Source: Microvirga roseola (lineage in GTDB: Bacteria; Pseudomonadota; Alphaproteobacteria; Rhizobiales; Beijerinckiaceae). From it: 43,183 nt of DNA. Location of the stretch: assembly GCF_020866965.1 (NCBI RefSeq), contig NZ_JAJATX010000011.1, positions 1 through 43,183 on the forward strand. The letters are read 5' to 3'. The notes beneath the pieces are model-generated. The model was not told the origin of the DNA. It did no database searches and saw nothing but the letters and a program-made list of their open reading frames with translations. Shown one piece after another: positions 33,844-40,632 of the stretch. The first letter of the stretch is position 1. Each line of letters opens with the position of its first letter. Position numbers and translations under genes: made by a program.

Positions 33844-34725
33844 ATGGATGAGAGCCAAGTCGCGCAGGTTCGGCGGTTCAATCGCGCCGTCACGCAGCAT
33901 GTGGGGGCGCTGGAGGGGAGCTATCTCCGGCGCGGGCGGCCGCTGGGGCAGGCGCGGCTTCTGCACGAGATCGGGCCGGACGGGATCGAGGTGCGAGCCT
34001 TGCGCGAACGCCTGCGGCTCGATTCCGGCTATGTCAGCCGCCTGCTGCGTGCGCTCGAGGCGCAGGGGCTGGTGCGGACCGAGAACCGCACGGGCGACGG
34101 GCGGGTCCGGCGGGCGGTGCTGACGGAGAAAGGCCGCGCAGAGCGGGCGACCTACGATGCGCTCTCCGACGAGCTCGCCGCCTCCTTCCTGACGCCCCTC
34201 GATCCCGCCCGGCGGGAGCGGCTGGTCGCGGCCATGGCCGAGGTCGAGCGGCTGCTGAAGGCGGGCGCGGTGGAGCTGCGGCTGGAAGCGCCCCAGACCC
34301 CTACGGCGCGGTTCTGCCTGGACCGGTATTTCGGGGAACTCGCCCGGCGCTTCGAGACCGGGTTCGATCCGGGCCGGAGCAACTCCGCTACGGATGCGGA
34401 GATGACGCCGCCCGCCGGATACTTCGTCGTCGCCTGGCTCGACGGGGAGCCGGTGGGGTGCGGGGCGCTGAAGGTGGGCGACGGGATCACGGGCGAGGTC
34501 AAGCGGATGTGGATCGCCCCCTCCGCCCGGGGCCTCGGGATCGCCTCACGGGTGCTGGAATGGCTCGAAACCCAGGCGCGGGAGACGGGTTTGAGGCGCC
34601 TGCGCCTGGAAACCAACCGGACCCTGACCGAGGCCCAGGCCCTCTACCACCGCAAAGGCTACCAGGAGGTCGCGCCCTTCAACGCGGAGCCTTATGCGCA
34701 TCACTGGTTTGAGAAGAGATTGTGA
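33844..34725 (+). CDS. fused MarR-type regulator / GNAT N-acetyltransferase
   Basis: A 293-residue two-domain protein. Residues 1 to about 140 form a MarR-type winged HTH (LRERLRLDSGYVSRLLRALE, then LVRTENRTGDGRVRRAVLTE with the wing). Residues 150-293 form a GNAT domain with acetyl-CoA loop ARGLGIASRVLEWLE and the ALYHRKGYQEV motif. This fusion is a known architecture. Such proteins may both sense and acetylate a ligand, but no substrate is known. A 16-bp inverted repeat touches the start codon. No ribosome site is visible, so initiation may be leaderless or weak. Confidence 0.9.
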   Translation: MDESQVAQVRRFNRAVTQHVGALEGSYLRRGRPLGQARLLHEIGPDGIEVRALRERLRLDSGYVSRLLRALEAQGLVRTENRTGDGRVRRAVLTEKGRAERATYDALSDELAASFLTPLDPARRERLVAAMAEVERLLKAGAVELRLEAPQTPTARFCLDRYFGELARRFETGFDPGRSNSATDAEMTPPAGYFVVAWLDGEPVGCGALKVGDGITGEVKRMWIAPSARGLGIASRVLEWLETQARETGLRRLRLETNRTLTEAQALYHRKGYQEVAPFNAEPYAHHWFEKRL

Positions 34726-34803
34726 GGGTTGATGAGCCCCGAAGCGTTGAGCGCCCCCTCCTAAGGGCCACTTACACCTCCTGTCTCGTCTAAGCCATAG
34801 CCC

Positions 34804-34962
34804 TCACAACCGCCCCATCAGCAGCAGGATCAGCAGGATCATGAGGACGAGGCCGATGAGGCCGCTGGGGCCGTAGCCCCAGCTGCGGCTGTAGGGCCAG
34901 GCGGGGACGGCTCCGATGAGGGGCAGGATCACGATGATGAGGAGAATGGTGCTGATCGCCAT
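34804..34962 (-). CDS. DUF3309 small membrane protein
   Basis: A 52-residue protein with two hydrophobic helices (ISTILLIIVILPLIGAVPAW and LIGLVLMILLILLLMG) separated by YSRSWGYGPSG, the DUF3309 pattern. The function of the family is unknown. The start was placed at 34962 by family length, as the open frame runs on upstream without features. It is divergent from nepR across 296 bp. A near-match EcfG promoter on its strand suggests it belongs to the stress regulon. Confidence 0.85.
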   Translation of the reverse strand: MAISTILLIIVILPLIGAVPAWPYSRSWGYGPSGLIGLVLMILLILLLMGRL

Positions 34963-35066
34963 GGGTCTGTCGTGCGGTCCCCGCCTCCGTGGCCGCGCGT
35001 GACGCGCAGCTCCCGGGCCTCCGGGACCAACTGCCTTTCCTTTTGAAAACTCAACCTGCGCCAACA

Positions 35067-35091
35067 ACCGTAGCCGTCAGGATTAAGTTCC
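35067..35091 (-). promoter_or_regulatory. near-match EcfG promoter facing the DUF3309 gene
   Basis: On the minus strand GGAAC (35091-35087), 16 nt, CGGT (35070-35067), which can also be read as N17 then GGTT. There is one mismatch to CGTT. It lies about 105 bp before the DUF3309 start codon. Confidence 0.35.
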
Positions 35092-35155
35092 CGTCCGGGC
35101 CGTCGGGGGGCCGGTGCGATCCCGCACGAGCCTGTGGAAGCTTCGCCGGAGGCGC

Positions 35156-35180
35156 GGAACGAAGATCACGGCTTGGCGTT
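35156..35180 (+). promoter_or_regulatory. EcfG-type promoter of nepR-ecfG
   Basis: GGAAC (35156-35160), 16 nt, CGTT (35177-35180): an exact match to the alphaproteobacterial general-stress consensus GGAAC-N16/17-CGTT. It lies 78 bp before the nepR start, implying a leader of about 70 nt and positive autoregulation by EcfG. Confidence 0.75.
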
Positions 35181-35258
35181 GGTCCTTCGGCGATTGGGCG
35201 CCGCCATGAGCGCGACCCCACTGCACGGTCGCGACATCCCATGGACCTGGAAGACCCA

Positions 35259-35495
35259 ATGAAAACGAAGCACCCGAGACCTATGCCCCACCACGATCCA
35301 GAGCCCATTCCGGGCCTCAGAAAGTCATCCTCCCCGGCGCTCAGCCGCTCGGTCCAGGCGCAGATCGGCCAGCGCCTGCGGCAGTTCTATGAATCGCTGG
35401 CGCTCGGCGAGCAGCCGGTCCCGGACCGGTTCATCGAGATTATCAACCGCCTCAACGACGACGGAAACGGAAAGCCGGAGAAGCAGCAATCATGA
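35259..35495 (+). CDS. nepR: NepR anti-sigma factor
   Basis: A 78-residue anti-sigma factor of the general stress response. It holds EcfG inactive until phosphorylated PhyR, whose N-terminal domain mimics sigma, captures it. The NepR core is visible as IGQRLRQFYESL (about 36-47) and PVPDRFIEIINRLND (about 53-67). The two ends are polar and disordered, as expected. GGAAG lies before the ATG at 35259; an ATG at 35241 would add six residues. The gene overlaps ecfG by 4 nt (ATGA). PhyR, often adjacent in relatives, is not in this window. Confidence 0.9.
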   Translation: MKTKHPRPMPHHDPEPIPGLRKSSSPALSRSVQAQIGQRLRQFYESLALGEQPVPDRFIEIINRLNDDGNGKPEKQQS

Positions 35496-36040
35496 GCATC
35501 GACACCGACCTTCGCGATTCCATGCTCAAGGCCACGCCGAACCTGCGCGCCTTCGCCATTTCGCTGACCAACAACGTGGACCGGGCGGACGATCTCGTGC
35601 AGGAGACGCTGATGCGCGCGATTGCCAATATCGAGCGCTTTCAGCCCGGCACCAACATGCAGGCCTGGCTCTTCACCATCCTGCGCAACCTCTTCCATTC
35701 GGAATACCGCAAGCGCCGCCGCGAGGTGGAGGATGCGGACGGGAAATACGCGGCGACCCTCTCGGTCCAGCCCGATCAGATGCCGCATCTCGATTTCGAG
35801 GACCTGCAGAAGGCGCTGGCGCGCCTGCCCCACGACCAGCGCGAGGCGCTGCTGCTGGTGGGTGCCTCGGGCTTCTCCTACGAGCAGGCGGCGGAAATCT
35901 GCGGCTGCGCGGTGGGCACCATCAAGAGCCGCGTGAACCGGGCGCGCAACCGCCTGGCCGAGCTCATGCATTTCGAGGATATGGACGAGGATATCGGCCC
36001 GGACCGGGTCACGCTCTCGATCATGCACGCTGTGGCGTGA
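35492..36040 (+). CDS. ecfG: general stress ECF sigma factor EcfG
   Basis: A 182-residue sigma factor that directs RNA polymerase to GGAAC-type promoters in the general stress response. Region 2 is visible around RADDLVQETLMRAIAN and FQPGTNMQAWLFTILRNLF. Region 4 HTH is FSYEQAAEICGCAVGTIKSR. The length and these motifs fit the EcfG group (ECF15). It is translationally coupled to nepR by a 4-nt overlap, so the factor and its inhibitor are made together. Several genes within 7 kb carry matching promoters. Confidence 0.92.
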   Translation: MSIDTDLRDSMLKATPNLRAFAISLTNNVDRADDLVQETLMRAIANIERFQPGTNMQAWLFTILRNLFHSEYRKRRREVEDADGKYAATLSVQPDQMPHLDFEDLQKALARLPHDQREALLLVGASGFSYEQAAEICGCAVGTIKSRVNRARNRLAELMHFEDMDEDIGPDRVTLSIMHAVA

Positions 36041-36079
36041 CACGGGCCCGGCCGAGACCGGCCGGGTGCCCCCAAATCG

Positions 36080-36100
36080 AAAAGGGCCTCCGCGAGGCCC
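36080..36100 (-). terminator. rho-independent terminator of infA
   Basis: GGGCCTC (36084-36090) / GAGGCCC (36094-36100), loop CGC, is followed on the minus strand by four T, then CGATTT. It lies 49 nt after the infA stop. A second hairpin, CCCGGCC (36047-36053) / GGCCGGG (36060-36066), just after ecfG, has no T-run. Confidence 0.7.
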
Positions 36101-36148
36101 TGCACCGAAGCGATCCGCTCATCCACGAACAGCGGGTCGCTCAATTTA

Positions 36149-36430
36149 TCAGCGACGGCGGAACTGCTGATTGCCGCGCTGCGGAGGCCGGGGACCGGAG
36201 CCCGCGCCGGAATCCTTGTGGCGGAAGATCAGGCGTCCTTTTTCGAGGTCGTAAGGAGACATCTCCACGGTGACGCGGTCGCCGGCGAGCGTTTTGATGC
36301 GGTTCTTCTTCATCTTGCCGGCAGTGTAGGCAATGACCTCATGGCCATTGTCGAGCTGCACGCGGTAGCGCGCATCGGGCAGAATTTCGGTCACCAGACC
36401 TTCGAAAGTGATCAGTTCTTCCTTTGCCAT
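36149..36430 (-). CDS. infA: translation initiation factor IF-1, C-terminally extended
   Basis: A 93-residue S1/OB-fold protein that binds the ribosomal A-site during initiation. Residues 1 to about 72 are clear IF-1 ([20 protein letters not shown], then [20 protein letters not shown]). A 20-residue basic Gly/Pro/Arg tail ends NQQFRRR. Normal IF-1 has 72 residues, so this is probably a second paralogue. AAAGG precedes the ATG. Upstream is cspA, with an intrinsic terminator between them that ends 17 nt before this start, and no separate promoter is evident. Confidence 0.93.
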   Translation of the reverse strand: MAKEELITFEGLVTEILPDARYRVQLDNGHEVIAYTAGKMKKNRIKTLAGDRVTVEMSPYDLEKGRLIFRHKDSGAGSGPRPPQRGNQQFRRR

Positions 36431-36446
36431 GCAAAGCCTTTCCCAT

Positions 36447-36477
36447 AACAAAAAAGCCGCCCCTCAAGCGGAACGGC
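36447..36477 (-). terminator. intrinsic terminator between cspA and infA
   Basis: On the minus strand GCCGTTCC (36477-36470), loop GCTTGA, pairs with GGGGCGGC, including two G-T pairs, and is followed by six T and then GTT. The T-run ends 17 nt before the infA ATG. It can act as an ordinary cspA terminator or as an attenuator of infA. Confidence 0.75.
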
Positions 36478-36483
36478 CGATAG

Positions 36484-36514
36484 ACAAGAGGACGTGCCAG
36501 GCACGTCCTCTTGT
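36484..36514 (-). promoter_or_regulatory. long perfect hairpin after cspA
   Basis: ACAAGAGGACGTGCC (36484-36498) and GGCACGTCCTCTTGT (36500-36514) are perfectly complementary, about 13 bp of stem with loop CCAGG. It starts 8 nt after the cspA stop. No T-run follows, so it is not a terminator itself. It may stabilise the cspA mRNA 3' end or be a processing site. Confidence 0.7.
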
Positions 36515-36522
36515 ATCAAACC

Positions 36523-36732
36523 TTACGCATTCTGCAGGTTGACTGCAGAAGTGCGGCCGGTGCGCTGATCGGTCTGAAGCTCGTAGGAGATCTTCTGACC
36601 TTCGCGCAGGCCGCGCATGCCGGCACGCTCAAGAGCGGTGGCGTGGACGAAGATGTCCTTGCCACCGTTGTCGGGCTGGATGAAACCATAACCCTTGGTT
36701 TCATTGTACCACTTCACGGTTCCCTGTTCCAT
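36523..36732 (-). CDS. cspA: cold-shock domain RNA-binding protein
   Basis: A 69-residue single OB-fold CSD protein that melts RNA secondary structure. RNP1 is KGYGFI and RNP2 is DIFVHA. The start [17 protein letters not shown] is typical, and AAAGGA lies before the ATG. The symbol is by family only, as a genome of this type usually has several csp genes. A leader of about 130 nt and two 3' hairpins are present. infA follows. Confidence 0.95.
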   Translation of the reverse strand: MEQGTVKWYNETKGYGFIQPDNGGKDIFVHATALERAGMRGLREGQKISYELQTDQRTGRTSAVNLQNA

Positions 36733-36870
36733 GGGAAATCCTTTCACTGTCGTTTGCACGTGGGCGGGGCCGAAGCAATCGCCCGTTAGTCGATATTGGT
36801 AGAGAGAGAACGTGCGCCCGGCAGTGCCAAAGCGGGTAGCCCAGTCGTCCGGCCAAATGTCGATGAGGGA

Positions 36871-36899
36871 TAGGTAGGGTATGGATGGGGCAAATGCAA
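36871..36899 (-). promoter_or_regulatory. candidate cspA promoter
   Basis: On the minus strand TTGCAT (36899-36894), 17 nt, TACCTA (36876-36871). It implies a start near 36864 and a 5' leader of about 130 nt, in line with long cold-shock leaders. Confidence 0.35.
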
Positions 36900-36919
36900 G
36901 GCGCGGAGCCTTAAGCCTC

Positions 36920-37186
36920 TTAGGCTAACCCTCTCGCGTTGCGGATGCCGTCGATGACCGCCTGGAGGGCCTCCTCGCCCTTGTTGGTGAAGACGATCTC
37001 CTGCCCGTCGGCCTGGATGAGGCCCCGCTCGCGCAGCTCCGCAACGGCCTTGTCGCTGGCCTTGTGGCCCACCCCGTCGCGCTGCACGACGCTGCGCACG
37101 GCCTGGCCGCTGGTCAGCTGGTGATAGGCCGCGAAGGCGAAGACCGCCAGCGCCTCGTCGCTCAGGTCGGAAAGGGCTTTCGTCAT
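36920..37186 (-). CDS. hypothetical winged-helix-like 88-residue protein
   Basis: The protein begins [20 protein letters not shown] and has helical segments ([20 protein letters not shown], then [20 protein letters not shown]) that end in a beta pair, the outline of a small winged helix. No family was recognised. The start was placed at the ATG at 37186, which gives a sensible N-terminus. It is divergent from the BON gene; the EcfG promoter between them points away from it. Confidence 0.65.
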   Translation of the reverse strand: MTKALSDLSDEALAVFAFAAYHQLTSGQAVRSVVQRDGVGHKASDKAVAELRERGLIQADGQEIVFTNKGEEALQAVIDGIRNARGLA

Positions 37187-37305
37187 CGGCGTCTCTCGCT
37201 CCGGCTGTCCGCTCATGGGTCTCAAGGCTCTAATGCGGGCGCCCGAAACCCGTTCGAGCGTGGCCATGGAAAAAGCAGCGACGCTGCAAGTCCGACGGCT
37301 TCGGA

Positions 37306-37331
37306 GGAACAGTCCTCCGCAGGTTCTCGTT
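37306..37331 (+). promoter_or_regulatory. EcfG-type promoter of the BON-domain gene
   Basis: GGAAC (37306-37310), 17 nt, CGTT (37328-37331): an exact match to the general-stress consensus. The -10 ends 62 bp before the start codon. Confidence 0.7.
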
Positions 37332-37393
37332 TCGCTGACGCAGGGCCGCGCAAGGCATGCGGCCCCATTCTCCAGACCACGAGGAGCGCTCCC

Positions 37394-38293
37394 ATGGCCG
37401 ATGACCGCTACCGCACCGATCGGGATCACTACCGCGACCGCGACGAGGACGGCTACATCGCCCGCCGAGGCTTCGGCAACCGGACATCCGGCTACGACCG
37501 CGGCTCGGACCGGCGCTACGGCGGCGAGGGCCGCTCTGGCGAGGATGACCGCTACGTCATGGATCGCGGCTCGGATTACGGCCGCCGCCGCGAGCGCGAT
37601 TTCGGCGATTCCGCCGGCTACGGCACCGGCGGCTCCACCCGCGACTGGCGCGACGTGGTGGGCGAGGACCCCGACCGCGGCGCCGACTGGGGCTATCCGC
37701 GTCCCGGCTGGTCTTCTTACGACCGCAGCCGCGAGCAGGGCAGCTACGGCTCCGACCGCGACCGGGACCGCTACGAGACCGGCTATTTCGGCCGCGGCTC
37801 GCGCGATTACAGCGAGGAGGACCGGGGCTTCTTCGAGCGCGCCGGCGACGAGCTGCGGGCCTGGCTCGGCGATCCCCGCGCGGAGCGCCGCCGCGAGCAG
37901 GACATGCAGGTCGGCGAGTTCCGCCATCGCGGGCGGGGACCGAAGGGCTATCAGCGCTCCGACGAGCGCATCCAGGAGGACGTGAACGACCGCCTGACCG
38001 ACGATCCCCATCTCGACGCCTCCGAGATCGAGGTGAGCGTGTCGAACCGGGAGGTGACGCTCAACGGCACCGTCAACAGCCGCTTCGAGAAGCGGCACGC
38101 GGAAGACCTGGCGGATTCCGTCTCCGGCGTGACCCATGTGCAGAACAACCTGCGCATCCAGCAGCCGGCGGATGCGGGCATCGCGGGCTCCGCGATGTCC
38201 GGCGCGGGCGCTGCGGGCGCGGGCACCACGGAGACGCCGGATCTCGGCACCCGGACCACCCGCCGGCGCACGAGCAGCACGTCGGGCACCTGA
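37394..38293 (+). CDS. BON domain stress protein
   Basis: A 299-residue protein. Residues 1 to about 140 are low-complexity Arg/Asp/Gly/Tyr-rich, probably disordered. A motif like SWFGD lies near residue 155 (ERAGDELRAWLGDPRAERRR). Residues about 190-255 are a BON domain (VNDRLTDDPHLDASEIEVSV to THVQNNLRI), as in OsmY-like proteins that associate with membranes or lipids under osmotic stress. A Gly/Ala/Thr-rich tail follows. GGAG precedes the ATG. A perfect EcfG promoter lies upstream, so stress induction is likely. Confidence 0.88.
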   Translation: MADDRYRTDRDHYRDRDEDGYIARRGFGNRTSGYDRGSDRRYGGEGRSGEDDRYVMDRGSDYGRRRERDFGDSAGYGTGGSTRDWRDVVGEDPDRGADWGYPRPGWSSYDRSREQGSYGSDRDRDRYETGYFGRGSRDYSEEDRGFFERAGDELRAWLGDPRAERRREQDMQVGEFRHRGRGPKGYQRSDERIQEDVNDRLTDDPHLDASEIEVSVSNREVTLNGTVNSRFEKRHAEDLADSVSGVTHVQNNLRIQQPADAGIAGSAMSGAGAAGAGTTETPDLGTRTTRRRTSSTSGT

Positions 38294-38304
38294 CCCCTGC
38301 GGCG

Positions 38305-38341
38305 CCCGGGGCGCTTCCCTAGGGAGCGCCCCGGGACTTTT
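38305..38341 (+). terminator. rho-independent terminator of the BON gene
   Basis: CCCGGGGCGCT (38305-38315) pairs with AGCGCCCCGGG (38325-38335), with a short extension in the loop, and is followed by four T. Confidence 0.8.
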
Positions 38342-38475
38342 CCCCTGAAAAGCCGCCGCCGCCCGTTGCCCTGCGCAGCCTCCCCTTGGGTCGGGGGCGC
38401 AGGTGTCCTATCAAACCCTCGCCTTTCCCTCGCCGCGCGGGACCCCATATGTGGCGGGAAGGATTGAGGACGACT

Positions 38476-38862
38476 ATGGCAGGAATTTCCGTCACCCTCG
38501 AAGGCGACAACATTCAGCTCGCATTCCAGAAGGGCGAGCAATCGACGGCGGTGGTCATGGATCCCCACGCCGCCCGGTCGCTCGTGAAGGCGTTGAGTCA
38601 GCTCCTGACGGCCATCGGCGAAAGCACCGACCAGACCGCGGCTGAAGGCGAGGAGTTCCAGGAGGAGATGCTGGACGTGACCTCGTCCACCATCGACGTC
38701 GGCATGGACGAGAACGGCATGGCCGTGGTCGCGCTGCAGGCTGGCATGTATCCCCCCTTCATGCTGCGCCTGAAGGACGACGAGGCGCGCCATATCGCCA
38801 ACAGCCTGCTGGAGATCCTGAGCAGCCCGAGGGACGTGCGGACCTCGGCCGGCGGCCATTGA
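38476..38862 (+). CDS. hypothetical 128-residue protein
   Basis: A soluble, acidic protein starting MAGISVTLEGDNIQLAFQKG, with mixed beta strands (AVVMDPHAARSLVKALSQLL helix; GMAVVALQAGMYPPFMLRLK strands) and a C-terminal helix (ARHIANSLLEILSS). GAGGA precedes the ATG. No family was recognised. The gene lies alone between the BON terminator and the promoter of the broken methyltransferase gene. Confidence 0.65.
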   Translation: MAGISVTLEGDNIQLAFQKGEQSTAVVMDPHAARSLVKALSQLLTAIGESTDQTAAEGEEFQEEMLDVTSSTIDVGMDENGMAVVALQAGMYPPFMLRLKDDEARHIANSLLEILSSPRDVRTSAGGH

Positions 38863-38884
38863 GGGGCTGCGGCCCCGCGCCCCT

Positions 38885-38912
38885 TTGATTCTTTATAACG
38901 TTTTGCTATACA
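38885..38912 (+). promoter_or_regulatory. sigma-70-type promoter of the methyltransferase gene
   Basis: TTGATT (38885-38890), 16 nt, TATACA (38907-38912), set in an AT-rich patch unusual for this window, 49 bp before the start codon. Confidence 0.5.
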
Positions 38913-38960
38913 TGATCCGCCCGATGCCGGAGGCATTCCGGGGCAGGACTGGGGATTGCC

Positions 38961-40543
38961 ATGGCCGAATGGTCGTCGGGCTACGTCGTCGAGGTGGATT
39001 ACACGCACGGCTTCTACCAGGAGCTGACGCCGAGCCTTCTCTCCTTCGGCGCGCTGCTGCAGAACGTGCGGGCTCCGGGGCTTCAGACCGAGCCGCTCGC
39101 CTATTGCGAGCTCGGATGCGGCCAGGGCTTCTCCACGAACCTCCTGGCGGCGGCAAACCCGCACATCCAGTTCTACGCCACCGACTTCAATCCCAGCCAC
39201 ATCGCTGGAGCGCAGGCGCTGGCGCAGGCTGCGCGCCTTCGGAACGTGCATTTCTCCGACGACAGCTCTGCGGACTATCTCGAGCGCAAGGATCTTCCCG
39301 ATTTCGACTTCGTGTGCCTGCACGGGATCTACAGCTGGATCTCATCGGAAAATCGCCGCACCATCGTCGACTTCATCACCCGCAAGCTGAAGCCGGGCGG
39401 CATCGTCTACATCTCCTACAACGCAATGCCCGGCTGGGCCTCCGTCATGCCGCTGCGGCGCATACTGCTGGAGCATGTCGCCGCGCAGGGCACGTCGAAA
39501 CCCCTTCTCTCGCGCATTCCGGCAGCGCTCGATTTCGCGGCGCAACTAGGCCATGTGGATGCGCGCTATTTCGCCAGCAACCCGAAGGTGGCCGCGCGGC
39601 TCGAGGGCCTCAGGACCAAGAACCGCAACTACATCGCCCACGAATACTTCAACGTGGAATCGCTGCCCTTCTATTTCCCCGACCTGGCGCAGGAACTCTC
39701 GGAGGCCAAGCTCACCTGGGTTCGGCCCATGCGATGGAGACGCTCGACACGATCAACCTGACCCAGGACCAGAGAAAGCTCCTCTCGGAGATCGACAACG
39801 TCGCCCTGAGGCAGATGGTGCGCGACCACATCGTGGATCAGCAGTTCAGGCGGGATATCTTCGCCAAGGGCCCGATGCCGCTCGCAAAGGGCGCCGTTCA
39901 GGACGCCTGGCTCAAGACGCGCTTCGTCCTTACCCGCAAGGCCGCCGACGTGCCGCGGCAGGTTCAGGGAATGCGCTACAAGGTCAATCTCCAGCCCGAG
40001 ATCTATGACCCGGTCATTGCGGCCATGAGCCGTGGCCCGCGTAAGCTTCGCGACATGATGGGCGATCCCGCTCTCGCCAAGCTCGGCCTGGGCCGGGTGA
40101 TGCAGGCGCTCACCTTCCTGATGGCGCAGGGCACGTGCCAGCCCTGCCTGCCGGAGAGCGGTTTTGCGGAACGCAAGCTCCAGACGGATCTCTTCAACCG
40201 CGCCGTCGCGGAGCATGCCCGCCATGAGCAGAAGTTCTCGCATTTCGCGTCGCCGGTCACGGGCGGCGGCATCGCCGCCGATCGGATCAGCCAGTTGATC
40301 TGGCTCGCCCGCCACGACCAGGAGCAGGACGGGGCGCGCTTCGTCTGGAACGCCCTGTCGAAAGCGGGACAAAGAATGATGAAGGACGGCAAGCCTTTGA
40401 CGACGGAGGCGGAGAACCTCGCCGAAATCCGCCGGCGCATCGAAAGCTTCGAGGCGGATGCGCTGCCGCTCTGGACCTCCCTTAGCCTCGGCTTCGGCGC
40501 GCCCTCCGCCAGCACACCGGCGAAACGGCCGATGCGGGTTTAG
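38961..40543 (+). pseudogene. SAM methyltransferase with regulatory domain, broken by a frameshift
   Basis: The first part (38961-39761) encodes a class I methyltransferase domain, with motif I in AYCELGCGQGFS and VYISYNAMPGW later. It runs out of frame near 39718-39723 after AKLTWV. The next frame continues as GSAHAMETLDTINLTQDQRK to the stop at 40543 and holds the regulatory/C-terminal domain typical of this family. Restoring one base near the TGGG gives a continuous protein of about 527 residues, the usual length. The downstream piece could start at ATG 39734. It may be a true -1 mutation, a sequencing error, or less likely programmed frameshifting. Confidence 0.8.
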
Positions 40544-40565
40544 AAGCGTCAAGCTGAGCCGCTGC

Positions 40566-40590
40566 GGAACTTCACCACCGCCATTCGGTT
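40566..40590 (+). promoter_or_regulatory. weak near-match EcfG promoter before the nucleotidyltransferase gene
   Basis: GGAAC (40566-40570), 16 nt, GGTT (40587-40590). One mismatch; 42 bp before the start codon. It could be chance. Confidence 0.2.
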
Positions 40591-40632
40591 GTCGAACGCG
40601 GGCCATGGCTGGCCACGCTTCGGACAAGGTCG

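Noticed and set aside
38862..38895. AGGGGC / GCCCCT hairpin followed by a T-containing stretch as a terminator of the 128-residue gene
   Set aside because: The stem is only 6 bp with alternative pairings, and the T-run is interrupted; the AT-rich part is better explained as the next promoter.
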